This document shows positions 17,360 through 25,713 of a DNA stretch of 50,880 bases, one piece after another. The position numbers and the translations under genes were made by a program. Source of the DNA: Bacteroidales bacterium (GTDB lineage Bacteria > Bacteroidota > Bacteroidia > Bacteroidales > JAADJA01); NCBI GenBank assembly GCA_020052415.1, contig JAGVPB010000092.1, forward strand, positions 1-50,880, in the 5' to 3' direction. Numbering within the stretch: the stretch's first letter is position 1; the number at the start of each line of letters is the position of its first letter. The notes under the pieces were generated by a model. That model was not told the origin of the DNA. It did no database searches and saw only the letters and a list, made by a program, of their open reading frames with translations.

Positions 17360-18829
17360 ATGGAAAATAATCTGACAGTTTATAATACCCTTTCGCGCCG
17401 TAAGGAAAAGTTTGAGCCGATGAACCCGCCGTTTGTCGGGATGTATGTTTGCGGTCCGACGGTGTATGGTGACGCCCACCTTGGTCATGCACGGCCCGCC
17501 ATTACTTTTGATCTTGTTTACAGGTACCTGAAACACATTGGGTATAAGGTGAGGTATGTCAGAAACATTACCGATGTCGGGCATCTTGAACATGATGCCG
17601 ATTCAGGTGAGGACAAGATTGGCAAAAAGGCGCGTCTTGAGCAGCTTGAGCCAATGGAAGTGGTTCAGTATTTTACTGATCGCTACCATCAGAACATGTC
17701 GGCTCTAAATGTGCTCAGTCCGAGCATCGAGCCAAAAGCTTCCGGGCATATTATTGAGCAGATCGAAATGATCAGGAAAATACTGGAAGCCGGATTTGCT
17801 TACGAAGTGAATGGTTCGGTCTATTTCGACGTTGTAAAATATAATCAGAACCATAACTATGGGATTCTATCGGGAAGGGTATTGGAAGATTTGATGACGG
17901 CTACCCGTGAGCTTGAAGGTCAGGAAGAAAAACACAATCCTGCCGATTTTGCCCTTTGGAAAAAAGCACAACCCGAACACATCATGCGCTGGCCCTCGCC
18001 CTGGAGTGACGGTTTTCCGGGCTGGCACCTGGAATGCTCGGCTATGGGCACAAGGTATTTGGGTGAGCAATTCGATATTCACGGAGGAGGAATGGATCTG
18101 TTGTTCCCTCATCACGAATCGGAAATTGCACAATCGGTGGCGGCCAACAGCAAAGCCCCTGTCAAATACTGGCTGCACAACAATATGATCACCCTGAACG
18201 GGCAGAAGATGGGAAAATCTTTGGGCAATGCAATTTCCCTTTTTGATTTTTTTGCAGGTAATCACAATCTCCTGCAACAACCTTATAGTCCGATAACCAT
18301 CCGGTTTTTTATCCTTCAGGCACATTACCGCAGTACACTCGATTTCTCGAACGAAGCGTTGCAGGCTGCGGATAAAGGTTTGAAAAAACTGATGGCTGCT
18401 CTTGCAACTTTGGATAAACTTGCAGTTTCCGAAAAATCAACTTCCAATATTACAGAGCTTCGTAAGAAATGCTATGATGCGATGAACGATGATTTCAACA
18501 GCCCTATTGCTATTGCCCAGCTTTTCGAGGGGGTGCGGATCATCAATTCGGTGAAAAATAAAAAGGAAACCATCACCGATACCGACTTGGAAATTCTCAA
18601 AAAAACAATGATTGATTTCGTTTTTGAGATACTCGGTTTGAAGCAGGAAGAAGCAGGGAGAAGCAATGAACTGATAGATGAACTGATGGGAACCATTTTA
18701 ATCCTCCGGCAAAAAGCGCGTGAAAGTAAGGATTTTGCAACTTCCGATCTGATACGTGATCATCTGGCAAAACTGAACATCATTGTGAAAGATACAAAAG
18801 AAGGGGTGGAGTGGAGTTTGGAAGAGTAA
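17360..18829 (+). CDS. cysS: Cysteinyl-tRNA synthetase
   Basis: The 489-residue class I synthetase attaches cysteine to tRNA-Cys. Zinc-binding Cys31 lies in YVCGPTVYG, the HIGH-like motif is His40-Leu-Gly-His43, and WHLECSAM and [11 protein letters not shown] supply the other zinc ligands. The KMSKS loop reads Lys283-Met-Gly-Lys-Ser287. The glycine in place of the first serine keeps both lysines, so it should still function. The C-terminal DALR-like helical domain is complete. The gene has no obvious partner in an operon and is followed by a repeat-rich gap. Confidence 0.97.
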   Translation: MENNLTVYNTLSRRKEKFEPMNPPFVGMYVCGPTVYGDAHLGHARPAITFDLVYRYLKHIGYKVRYVRNITDVGHLEHDADSGEDKIGKKARLEQLEPMEVVQYFTDRYHQNMSALNVLSPSIEPKASGHIIEQIEMIRKILEAGFAYEVNGSVYFDVVKYNQNHNYGILSGRVLEDLMTATRELEGQEEKHNPADFALWKKAQPEHIMRWPSPWSDGFPGWHLECSAMGTRYLGEQFDIHGGGMDLLFPHHESEIAQSVAANSKAPVKYWLHNNMITLNGQKMGKSLGNAISLFDFFAGNHNLLQQPYSPITIRFFILQAHYRSTLDFSNEALQAADKGLKKLMAALATLDKLAVSEKSTSNITELRKKCYDAMNDDFNSPIAIAQLFEGVRIINSVKNKKETITDTDLEILKKTMIDFVFEILGLKQEEAGRSNELIDELMGTILILRQKARESKDFATSDLIRDHLAKLNIIVKDTKEGVEWSLEE

Positions 18830-18853
18830 GGTGATAAACTGCTAAATGGTTTG

Positions 18854-18960
18854 CCGAAGGCATCCCTTCGGGAAAATTGTTGGATTGTTAAATTGGATAA
18901 ACTGGTTGAATCGGTTAAATTGGTTAAATCGGTTAATTGGTTCCGACTGCCGACTGTTTA
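18854..18960. repeat. Hairpin and degenerate GGTTAAATCG tandem repeats
   Basis: A 7-bp perfect hairpin (CCGAAGG at 18854-18860, CCTTCGG at 18865-18871) is followed by about five degenerate copies of a 10-11 base unit close to GGTTAAATYG (18883-18950). The hairpin may terminate cysS, although no T run follows. The remaining bases to 19032 show nothing else. Confidence 0.65.
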
Positions 18961-19032
18961 TTGCAGACTGGCTTGTTAAATCGGTTCATTTATTTCCCGT
19001 ATGTGGTTTTAAGTGTTCATAAATAATTCAGG

Positions 19033-20169
19033 ATGAGAAAATTATTCATTTTCCTTAAGAATATCTGGATCATATTGGGTATTACATTGCTGATGCTTGT
19101 GCTGATCGAAGCGGGTTTTTCTGTTTATTACCATTTTCATCAAACCCAGGATTCCCGTGTAACTGCGGACTGCTATTCCGGAGCGGATTGGGTAGCAAAA
19201 TATTATGAAGAATTCAATGAATGCAGTGTCGAGCATTGGACACCTTATGTTTACTGGAGCCGCAATCCGTACACGGGAAACTATATTAACATTGATGATG
19301 ACGGGCTAAGAAGAACCGTTTTTAAAACCGACAGTAAAGTCAAAGTTAAAAAGCAGTTAAGAATATTTATGTTTGGCGGTTCAACTCTGTGGGGAACCGG
19401 CGCCAGGGATGAATTCACCATTCCATCGCTTGTGGGCTCGGAACTGAGTGAGAAAGGATTTAATGTTGAAGTTTTGAATTTTGGCGAAACGGGATATGTA
19501 AATTCACAGGAACTTATTCGTTTCTACACCGAACTTCGAAAAAACAATCTTCCCGACCTGGTGGTTTTTTACGATGGTGTCAATGATGTGTTCAGCGCTT
19601 ATCAGCAGGGAATTGCCGGAAATCCGCAGAATGAATTTAACAGGGAAAGGGAATTTAATGCAACCAAAGGAAAGAAAAAATCAAGCAGAGTGTTAATTGA
19701 ATCACTTATGACCCTTTCCTCTGCCAGATTCCTGACCGGATTAATAAAGCGCGAAATTAAAATTAAACAATATACTGAACAGGAAACGGATGAACTTGCA
19801 GGTGAAACGAGCGCTATTTATTTTGAGAACGTAAAACTGATTTCATCTCTGGAACCGGAATATGGCTTTAAGACTTTGTTTTACTGGCAACCCATCATTT
19901 TCAATAAACAAAGCCTAACCCGATATGAACAGCAGGAAATTGAGAAAGTAGATTATATCAAACAATTTGCCGCCACTGTCAGAGAAAAGATCAGAGAAAA
20001 CCTGATCTCTGGATATTCCGGGAAAGTTCAAGATATCAGTGATATATTTAAGAATCTAAAAGAACCGGTGTTTACTGACTTCTGTCATATCAGCGAGTAT
20101 GGTAATTCATTAGTAGCGCAAAGAATTGCCACAGATATTGAAATTGCACTTAATAATCAGGAAAATTGA
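19033..20169 (+). CDS. Membrane-anchored SGNH/GDSL hydrolase family protein
   Basis: The 378-residue protein has one N-terminal hydrophobic anchor (about 10-28) and a periplasmic SGNH-fold domain. The nucleophile serine is Ser117 in FMFGGSTLWG, the glycine block is NFGETGYVNSQE, the asparagine block is VVFYDGVNDVFSAY, and the catalytic pair is Asp349 and His352 in DFCHISEYGN. SGNH hydrolases remove acetyl or acyl groups from sugars, lipids or peptidoglycan; substrate cannot be predicted. A class I methyltransferase follows 7 bases later, so the two are probably one operon that may modify a surface glycan. The overall layout resembles the membrane-anchored SGNH proteins often found beside glycan genes. 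Confidence 0.85.
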   Translation: MRKLFIFLKNIWIILGITLLMLVLIEAGFSVYYHFHQTQDSRVTADCYSGADWVAKYYEEFNECSVEHWTPYVYWSRNPYTGNYINIDDDGLRRTVFKTDSKVKVKKQLRIFMFGGSTLWGTGARDEFTIPSLVGSELSEKGFNVEVLNFGETGYVNSQELIRFYTELRKNNLPDLVVFYDGVNDVFSAYQQGIAGNPQNEFNREREFNATKGKKKSSRVLIESLMTLSSARFLTGLIKREIKIKQYTEQETDELAGETSAIYFENVKLISSLEPEYGFKTLFYWQPIIFNKQSLTRYEQQEIEKVDYIKQFAATVREKIRENLISGYSGKVQDISDIFKNLKEPVFTDFCHISEYGNSLVAQRIATDIEIALNNQEN

Positions 20170-20176
20170 TTAAGCT

Positions 20177-20971
20177 GTGAGTTTAAAGGAATCTGTAAAA
20201 TGGATTATTCCGGTTGAAATTCGTCCGGTAGTGAAAAGGGTAGTATTTCGATTGTTGTATTTCGGTAATCGGTACCATTGTCCTGTCTGCCGTTCGAATG
20301 TGAGGTTGTGGAAACCGTTGGGATACGATCTTCCTGTGATCACCGAAAAGCAAATCATTGGGAGCGGATTGCGCAATGCCTTGTGTCCCGTGTGCGGATC
20401 ATCCGACAGGGTGCGGCTTTTGTATTTATTCATGAAACAAAAAACCAATCTATTTGGAGGGAAATTAAAATTGCTGCACATAGCTCCCGAAGATCAGCTG
20501 AGGAATATTTTTCTAAAAGCGCCCAATCTGGATTATCTCACTGCTGATATTGATCCCATGAAAGTGATGCAGCAAATGGATATTACTCAAATCAATTATC
20601 CTGAAAACACGTTCGATGCAATTCTTTGTAATCACGTCCTCGAGCATATTCCAGACGACAGTAAAGCAATGAGTGAATTATTCCGTGTTCTAAAGCCCGG
20701 TGGCTGGGCGACATTGCAGGTTCCAATTTCAAAATCCCTGGAGAAAACCCATGAAGACTTTTCGATTACCTCTTCACAAGAAAGAGAAAAGCATTTCGGC
20801 CAAAAAGATCATGTGAGGATTTATGGTAAAGATTATACTAATAGGTTGAGAGAAGCCGGTTTTAAGGTGGAGGAATACAAATGGATTCTTGATCAGAATT
20901 TTAAAAATCAAAATAATAAGCACGGTTTGAATGAGGATGAGACGGTTTTTTATTGTAATAAGACACTATAG
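20177..20971 (+). CDS. Class I SAM-dependent methyltransferase with zinc ribbon
   Basis: The likely start is GTG at 20177, 7 bases after the stop of the hydrolase gene, giving 264 residues. A four-cysteine ribbon is visible: Cys35-x2-Cys38 and Cys70-x2-Cys73 (CPVCRS, CPVCGSSDR). The methyltransferase domain (about 95-235) has LLHIAPE, LTADIDP, FDAILCNHVLEHIPDD and LKPGGWATLQVP, the normal order for the Methyltransf_11 fold. The SAM-binding motif I is atypical: HIAPEDQL in place of a glycine-rich loop, a variant seen in proteins of this zinc-ribbon group. Substrate unknown; a glycan or lipid is suggested by the operon. Its 3' end overlaps by 6 bases an antitoxin-like gene on the other strand. 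Confidence 0.85.
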   Translation: MSLKESVKWIIPVEIRPVVKRVVFRLLYFGNRYHCPVCRSNVRLWKPLGYDLPVITEKQIIGSGLRNALCPVCGSSDRVRLLYLFMKQKTNLFGGKLKLLHIAPEDQLRNIFLKAPNLDYLTADIDPMKVMQQMDITQINYPENTFDAILCNHVLEHIPDDSKAMSELFRVLKPGGWATLQVPISKSLEKTHEDFSITSSQEREKHFGQKDHVRIYGKDYTNRLREAGFKVEEYKWILDQNFKNQNNKHGLNEDETVFYCNKTL

Positions 20972-21208
20972 AACATGAAATACTTTCGCTTTTAAATCAT
21001 TGTGCGAAATAACCCTTCCGTTTTTTTTATCAAGTTTGGCCTGGTCTATCATTTCATGGAATTCGGTTAACGACATGGGTTTAACTTCCTGCTCATTATG
21101 TTTCTTGTTTTCAGTTTTTATCAATGAATGCAATTTATCAATGATGCCTTCGTCTGAAATCTTAAGAAACTCTTCAATAAGCGCTAACTTTCTTGCTTGT
21201 ATATTCAT
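20966..21208 (-). CDS. Orphan antitoxin-like small protein
   Basis: The 80-residue charged protein has the pattern of Bacteroidota addiction-module antitoxins: an N-terminal LALIEEFLKISDEGIIDKL segment and a C-terminal GRVISHNDLKAKV segment of the form SHxDLK. Such proteins normally neutralise a RelE/ParE toxin encoded immediately downstream. Here the downstream side is occupied by the convergent methyltransferase, whose end it overlaps by 6 bases, so no toxin partner exists in this window. It may be a domesticated antitoxin or the remains of a lost module. The family call is from pattern memory only. Confidence 0.6.
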   Translation of the reverse strand: MNIQARKLALIEEFLKISDEGIIDKLHSLIKTENKKHNEQEVKPMSLTEFHEMIDQAKLDKKNGRVISHNDLKAKVFHVL

Positions 21209-21287
21209 TGTACTTTATAAATTCACTACAAAAATAACGAGTTTTTTTCAGATAAATGATTTAACCCATAATCGTTTTACTATTCCT

Positions 21288-21340
21288 TGCAGGATTCAAA
21301 CTTCGTAGTTTTTACTTTGGCTGTTTGGTGTTTGTAATTT
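21288..21340. repeat. Dispersed repeat, copy 1 (GCAGGATTCAAACTTYG type)
   Basis: The sequence starting GCAGGATTCAAACTTCG and continuing with TTTACTTTGGCTGTTTGG recurs in degenerate form at 24867 and 25714, always beside small accessory genes. Confidence 0.7.
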
Positions 21341-21384
21341 CTCCCGGGTTTGCCGAAGTATGCGCGGGCAAGGGAAATGAATTC

Positions 21385-21687
21385 TTAATTCGGATCAGTA
21401 TCTTTAACCAAACCATAGGCAAAGTACAACGGCAGAAAAGTCAGCTTTTGATCCGGCAGTTGTCTGAACGGCGCTGATTATAAAACAAATCCCTGATCAA
21501 TTTGCGGATAGCATTTTAACAAAAGATGCATGCTTCTGAGTTTACCGGCTGCACCGTCCTTAATCTCTATGGGTATATCCTGTTCTCTTTCCCAAACAGA
21601 TAATCTACTTCGGCAGAACTGCTCTTTGCTTCTCCCGACCAATAATAAAGATTGTCCATTATTAATGAATTTAGAAATGCAAGGCAA
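21385..21687 (-). pseudogene. Fragment of an AAA ATPase with DUF4143 C-terminal domain
   Basis: The minus-strand frame contains IPIEIKDGAAGKLRSMHLLL followed by CYPQIDQGFVL. This matches the end of DUF4143 ATPases, which usually read IPIEVKSGAAGSLKSLH and go on to a YSGPY segment. A TAA at 21478-21480 sits where the tyrosine codon (TAT) belongs. Beyond it the same frame continues with SAPFRQLPDQKLTFLPLYFAYGL to a stop at 21385, which is the normal family ending. The N-terminal ATPase part is missing and the 5' side is scrambled. This is a decayed relic. Confidence 0.7.
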
Positions 21688-21698
21688 TTATCAGGGCC

Positions 21699-21953
21699 TC
21701 ACTTTCGAAATACAAGGCAATAGGTGGATATTTTAGTCATGAGGACCTCAACAGGAAGGAATGTTTTGACCGGATTGTTATTAGCATGAGTTGACCGATC
21801 CTTTTCTTGTTTGTATTTCTTGAGCCAATAGTTGAAGGTTGATGAGGACAGCTTCTCTTCTTTACAAAACCGGTTTTGGGATATCCCACTTTGTTGCCAT
21901 GATTCTATCCAGGCAACCATCTGTTCTTTCGTAAACTTCTTATTATTTCGCAT
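21699..21953 (-). pseudogene. Truncated IS66 accessory protein (TnpA-like)
   Basis: The 84-residue frame begins with an HTH of the IS66 orfA type: FTKEQMVAWIESWQQSGIS, then NRFCKEEKLSSSTFNYWLKKYK. The family-like part ends at about FLPVEV; the last 13 residues are unrelated and join the ATPase relic beside it. IS66 elements also need tnpB and tnpC, which are absent, so only a remnant of the insertion sequence is left. The 288 bases upstream to 22246 hold no gene. Confidence 0.75.
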
Positions 21954-22142
21954 GGAACAAAAGTAGCCCGGCTATGTTGAGCTCACAAGACGGGGTTGGT
22001 AGAAGGGAAACAATATTTTGGTGAAAATCGTTTATCAGTTGCTATCGACAGGATTGCTGTTTTATTCCTGATCCTTTTCCTGTCTTAATTCATTTCGTGG
22101 ATATTTGGTGAGGGGTTTTAAGGCTTTAGCCTTGCGGGATAT

Positions 22143-22189
22143 GTTCGAGTGAGGCGGAGGGCCGAACGGGCACGAGCGAGTATGCTCGC
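22143..22189. repeat. Two small hairpins in a GC-rich gene-free stretch
   Basis: GTTCG (22143-22147) pairs with CGAAC (22163-22167), and GCGAG (22176-22180) pairs with CTCGC (22185-22189). The surrounding 21954-22246 shows no gene. Composition is far more GC-rich than the toxin/immunity genes next to it. Confidence 0.5.
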
Positions 22190-22246
22190 ACAAGCTATGG
22201 GGAAAGCCAACGCTACACAGTCTTGTTACTTTATCTGAAGAAATAA

Positions 22247-22945
22247 CTATCTATGTTTAATGAACACTTCTTCTTTGAATCTATAATCTACTTTTTCACC
22301 ATTTACCATAGCTGGAATCCAATGCAGTTTTTTGAAAAAATCTGAAACTGTTGAAATCAATTCCTTTTTACAATTATAATTTGTTATTTCAATTTTATCA
22401 ACAACACCCTGGCTATTAATACTTATCCAACACAATAAGTTAATATCTTTTGTTGATTGTATATTATTTGATAATGAGTCTAGTTGAGAATAATAAACAT
22501 CCTCCCCAATAATCGGCCTAGCCCTAGTACCATTAAAAGTTTCCGAATTAATTAATGAACTATAACGTCTATCATAAAATGATACTTTTGAACTGATATC
22601 TTGATCAGATAAATTAGTCAATAAATTTACAATACTATCAATTGACATTTTCTGATTTAATTTATCTTCAACAATACTATAATAACACGAGTCTTCTGTA
22701 CTTAAATCCATTTTTCTAGTCACTGAAACATGAAATTTTTGCCAAATATAATATTCATCAACAACAGTAAATCTATTTATAGTCCTTACATTTAAACGAA
22801 TATCAGCACAATCACAAAATAAGGAATCAACATTAATTAATTCTGAACAATTCACTTTATTTACTAAACTATTACAACTTGAGGTCAGACTCAATATAAA
22901 AAGAATAATAATGAGCTTGCAATTAGCTAAAGATATATGTATCAT
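22247..22945 (-). CDS. Putative immunity lipoprotein with TonB-C-like end
   Basis: The ATG at 22945 gives 232 residues; a longer in-frame start would run into the upstream gene. A lipoprotein signal is visible (hydrophobic stretch, then LTSSC with Cys24 as the lipidation site). The C-terminal 70 residues (CWISINSQGVVDKIEITNY to LHWIPAMVNGEKV) have the pattern of the TonB C-terminal domain, seen in many small Bacteroidota lipoproteins. The gene starts 4 bases after the RHS toxin tip, the usual place of the immunity gene of a polymorphic toxin. An immunity role is inferred from that position. Composition is AT-rich, like the toxin tip. Confidence 0.55.
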   Translation of the reverse strand: MIHISLANCKLIIILFILSLTSSCNSLVNKVNCSELINVDSLFCDCADIRLNVRTINRFTVVDEYYIWQKFHVSVTRKMDLSTEDSCYYSIVEDKLNQKMSIDSIVNLLTNLSDQDISSKVSFYDRRYSSLINSETFNGTRARPIIGEDVYYSQLDSLSNNIQSTKDINLLCWISINSQGVVDKIEITNYNCKKELISTVSDFFKKLHWIPAMVNGEKVDYRFKEEVFIKHR

Positions 22946-22949
22946 ATTT

Positions 22950-24173
22950 TTAATCTTTACTAAGTTTTTTATTAAAAATCTTTTCGGCATATTTGAATTT
23001 CCCAGTATAAGATCCCATTCCATAAGCTTTCTCTGCTTCTTGCTTTGACATACCTTTTCTTATATGGTATTCTTTGTATGTATTTGAAACAGCTTCTGCA
23101 TAACTATAAGTTTCGTTTTCAAATTGACTCCATTGTTCTTGAGAAACACTCCCATTTTTAAAGTCTTTAACAAACTCATCAAAACCAGCATAATTAAATT
23201 CATCATTAAATCCTTCTATTGCACCAGTAATTTTTGCTTCTATTTCAATATCTATTTTACTCGGTTTGTTTGATCCATAATAATCTGTTTGTCCAGCGTG
23301 AAAAGTTTCTTCAAATATTGTAGAGGTACTTTTATATCCTTCAATTCCTTTTAAAAATTCATAATTGAAATTTATTATATAGGGGTCCGCTTTTGTTCCT
23401 GCGTGGGTAGGATCAAATCCACCATTTGCCTCAAGGTTATTTTTTGACCATGCTCCGGAGACACCTCCTTGAGTAATATCGGTCTCAGTAAATCTAAAGA
23501 TATTTGAAGAATTGACTAATTGAGAATAAACAATTTTATAAATGTCGGATGATTTTAACATATTGGTAATTACTTGATGAAAAGATTCTCCATGAGTACC
23601 TGTCAAACCACCAGTAAAATATGGATATGTTGTCCAAGAAAACCAACCATAGCCCCATTGTTTAAAATAAGGCTCAATTTCTTTGCCATTTGGGTCCGTA
23701 AAGTATAGCGGACTATTAACTCCAAAGCAATAAGGAGAATGTGAAGGGTATATATTTCTCAAAGGATCTAATGCCATCCATCTTCCAATCCTACTATCAT
23801 AAATTCTTGCCCCAAAATCCAAATGACTCCCCGTCACTCCTGTAATCTCATCATCCTTTTCCTGCCCGTTAAATCCAAACCTGTACTCCGCCGGGTTGTA
23901 TTTGCGTCCGGGCATGAGCATGCCAAAGGGGTAGTAGTCCTGGGCGGATTCAATCACGGCTTCAAAGGCGGGGTTCTCACCGGCAATGCGCTTATTGCGG
24001 TCGCTGATGGTGGTGAGGACGTTGCCAAGGTGGTCGGTAAGTTCGTACTGTTTTAAACCCAGAGCCCGGGATGCCCGGCCACCTGGCGGCGGTGTCCAGG
24101 TTATCAGTTGCCTAAACGCATCGTTTAGTCCGATCCTGCTGCTGCCGTAAATCATTTGCTCGCTTATCTTCAT
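22950..24173 (-). CDS. RHS C-terminal tip with zincin-like toxin domain (5'-truncated)
   Basis: Residues 1-165 are the RHS repeat-associated core (YGSSRIG, YYPFGMLMPGR, YRFGFNGQEKDDEI, ARIYDSRIGRWMALDPL, YCFGVNSPLYFTDPNGK), which normally ends a protein of well over 1000 residues; here the long N-terminal shell is missing and a stop lies just upstream. Residues 166-407 are a variable toxin domain. The FEETFHAGQ segment (Glu288-Glu289-Thr-Phe-His292) recalls a zincin HExxH helix with the first His replaced by Glu, and ExEAK at 310-314 could be the third-ligand helix. RHS tips are delivered toxins. A displaced tip like this usually acts as a donor for recombination or is silent. The metallopeptidase call is a motif-level guess. 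Confidence 0.7.
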   Translation of the reverse strand: MKISEQMIYGSSRIGLNDAFRQLITWTPPPGGRASRALGLKQYELTDHLGNVLTTISDRNKRIAGENPAFEAVIESAQDYYPFGMLMPGRKYNPAEYRFGFNGQEKDDEITGVTGSHLDFGARIYDSRIGRWMALDPLRNIYPSHSPYCFGVNSPLYFTDPNGKEIEPYFKQWGYGWFSWTTYPYFTGGLTGTHGESFHQVITNMLKSSDIYKIVYSQLVNSSNIFRFTETDITQGGVSGAWSKNNLEANGGFDPTHAGTKADPYIINFNYEFLKGIEGYKSTSTIFEETFHAGQTDYYGSNKPSKIDIEIEAKITGAIEGFNDEFNYAGFDEFVKDFKNGSVSQEQWSQFENETYSYAEAVSNTYKEYHIRKGMSKQEAEKAYGMGSYTGKFKYAEKIFNKKLSKD

Positions 24174-24191
24174 ATACTCACGAGTTTTGTA

Positions 24192-24614
24192 TTACTCTTC
24201 GTCGTACTTTTTATAACCTATCCGGTTTCTTTTGTCCTTATCGGTTTGTTGTTGCTTTGATTCTTCGGCTTGTTTTAAGTATTCAAATATCAATAATATC
24301 TGTTCGTTATGATCCGAAAGCTGTCGTTTTATACTTCCCATTTCGAGCAAAATGTCTTTATTTAGCAATAAGGCCTTTCTTAATATAGTAAATGTCCTCA
24401 CAATGGCTATATTTATTTCAATGGCTTTTTTGCTGTTCAATATTCCTGACAGCATAGCTACTCCATTTTCAGTAAAAGCAAAAGGAACTGCTCCGCCAAA
24501 ATACTTTTTGGAAGCGATAATAGTTTCTTTCGGTATGGTTGCGATTTCTTTTTTAGCCATTTGGACAAAATTCGAAAAAAATAGTAATTGTATTATTTTT
24601 TTTTTAAAATTCAT
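24192..24614 (-). pseudogene. C-terminal half of an ORF6N (KilA-N-like) DNA-binding protein
   Basis: The segment GAVPFAFTENGVAMLSGILNSKKAIEINI, continuing into AIVRTFTILRKALL, is the conserved second half of ORF6N-domain proteins, followed by a coiled-coil-like region (about 75-125) and the family end RNRIGYKK. The first half of the ORF6N domain is absent and replaced by an unrelated hydrophobic start; an internal ATG at 24560 (MAKKE) could start a shorter form. The RHS tip begins 18 bases downstream. ORF6N proteins are common in phages and mobile islands. Probably non-functional. Confidence 0.65.
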
Positions 24615-24650
24615 TAGGGAATTTCTACCTTATTCACCGGATACCGGCAA

Positions 24651-24671
24651 GGTATCACAAATTGTGATACC
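24651..24671. repeat. Perfect 21-base palindrome
   Basis: GGTATCACAA and TTGTGATACC flank a single central base. The form is that of an operator for a dimeric DNA-binding protein, and it lies 37 bases before the ORF6N remnant on the minus strand. No T run follows, so it is not a clear terminator. Confidence 0.7.
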
Positions 24672-24866
24672 ACCACTTCCCGACTGGCCCATGAGGGTGA
24701 ATTCGGCAATTGTCTGCCAGCATTGTGCTAAGTTGACTTGTGCCTTGTTTACTCGCATTAATTATTTGAAATCTGTATTTGATAATCATGAGTCAAAAGT
24801 AAGAATTTTAAAGAATAGAAAGGGAAAGTAAAAACACAAAACAAAAAATGAAAAAGTAAAAAGTGG

Positions 24867-24916
24867 TTGCAGGATTCAAACTTTGTACTTGTAAATTGCA
24901 CTATTTGGTTTTTGCC
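24867..24916. repeat. Dispersed repeat, copy 2
   Basis: TGCAGGATTCAAACTTTGTACTT repeats the start of the copy at 21288 with one change, then diverges but keeps CTATTTGGTTTTTG in the equivalent place. Confidence 0.65.
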
Positions 24917-24939
24917 ATAGAATGCGCATGTAAGGGGGA

Positions 24940-25338
24940 CTATTGTATTTTATGGATTTCTTGTTCAATTAGTTTTATCATTTCATCGACAGGTTCGAAC
25001 AATGGCAACACCGATTCGCGGTTATATTCGAAAATGTTTTCATAATCGCCTCTCTGCCGCCAGTCGTAAAGTTCTGATAACAGTCTTCCGTATTTCTTAT
25101 CAAACTTACCGGTTTTAACAAAATACTCTGAGAATTTGCTTTTTGCAGATGAATGGGATTTAGTTTGTATGCTGTTAAGGACAAGGAGTGCATTAACAGC
25201 GTAATAAAGAGAATAATACAGGCGATTAACGGCCGAATTCCAAAATCCGTTTTCTGCTAACACTCTGGCAGCATCATAGGTAGTATGAGCCGATTCGAGG
25301 CGATAGCGAACATATTCCTGCCGTTCATCCTGTTTCAC
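24940..25338 (-). CDS. HEPN domain protein (toxin partner of MNT)
   Basis: The 132-residue helical protein has the HEPN pattern: YRLESAHTTYDAARVLAENG, then FWNSAVNRLYYSLYYAVNALL and SHSSAKSKFSEYFVKTG. In MNT-HEPN modules this subunit is usually an RNase toxin. The classical RX4-6H active site is not evident; the equivalent place reads DWRQRGDYENIF with no histidine, as in the COG1895 subgroup. Its start overlaps the stop of the nucleotidyltransferase gene by 4 bases, which shows translational coupling. Known MNT partners silence HEPN toxins by adding AMP to a tyrosine near the active site; Tyr99 in GDY is a candidate by position. Confidence 0.85.
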   Translation of the reverse strand: MKQDERQEYVRYRLESAHTTYDAARVLAENGFWNSAVNRLYYSLYYAVNALLVLNSIQTKSHSSAKSKFSEYFVKTGKFDKKYGRLLSELYDWRQRGDYENIFEYNRESVLPLFEPVDEMIKLIEQEIHKIQ

Positions 25339-25652
25339 AACCTGATCCCTTCCCCGATGACGTTGCGGTAAAACGGGCTGATCCGCTGGGTTGAATGCCA
25401 GTCGTTTTTAGAGTAAACGAAAACCGAAAGTGATTCTCCTGATTCCAGTTCCAGGTCATACAGTTTGTCGCGGAATTTTCTTTCTACTATAAGGTCTGCC
25501 TGTCCATCAGTCAGGATCAGGATGTCCCAGTCCGAATCCTGCCGTTCATCGCCGCGTGCACGGGAGCCGTAGAGGATAACTTCAGCTGTAGGGTCAACGG
25601 CATTTACATATTGCCTGATTTCCTGTGCTATATGCTGTGAATTTTTATTCAT
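25335..25652 (-). CDS. MNT-type nucleotidyltransferase (antitoxin partner of HEPN)
   Basis: The 105-residue protein has the minimal nucleotidyltransferase signature GSx10DxD: Gly29-Ser30, then Asp41 and Asp43 in GSRARGDERQDSDWDIL. In type VII MntA/HepT modules this enzyme AMPylates the HEPN toxin and so neutralises it. It is encoded first and overlaps the HEPN gene by 4 bases. The pair sits in an accessory island with other toxin-related genes. The size and motif are normal for the family. It may alternatively belong to the large group of MNT-HEPN pairs with no proven toxin activity. Confidence 0.9.
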   Translation of the reverse strand: MNKNSQHIAQEIRQYVNAVDPTAEVILYGSRARGDERQDSDWDILILTDGQADLIVERKFRDKLYDLELESGESLSVFVYSKNDWHSTQRISPFYRNVIGEGIRL

Positions 25653-25713
25653 AACACAAAAATACGCATTTCAGTGAAATTGTCAGGGTTCTGAGAATGG
25701 CAAAATTAAAAAA

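Larger units (their letters stand above)
24615..24939. other. Gene-free stretch with palindrome and dispersed repeats
   Basis: No gene is recognisable. The stretch holds a 21-base palindrome at 24651-24671, the CTTGTGCCTTG repeat block (24737-24808), and copy 2 of the GCAGGATTCAAACTT repeat (24867-24916). Confidence 0.6.

Noticed and set aside
18205-18219. KMGKS in CysS as an inactivating change
   Set aside because: Both lysines of the KMSKS loop remain and the rest of the enzyme is intact.
24352-24831. Plus-strand ORF of 159 codons
   Set aside because: Its first half is the antisense of the conserved ORF6N segment and the rest crosses the palindrome and repeats; no family features.
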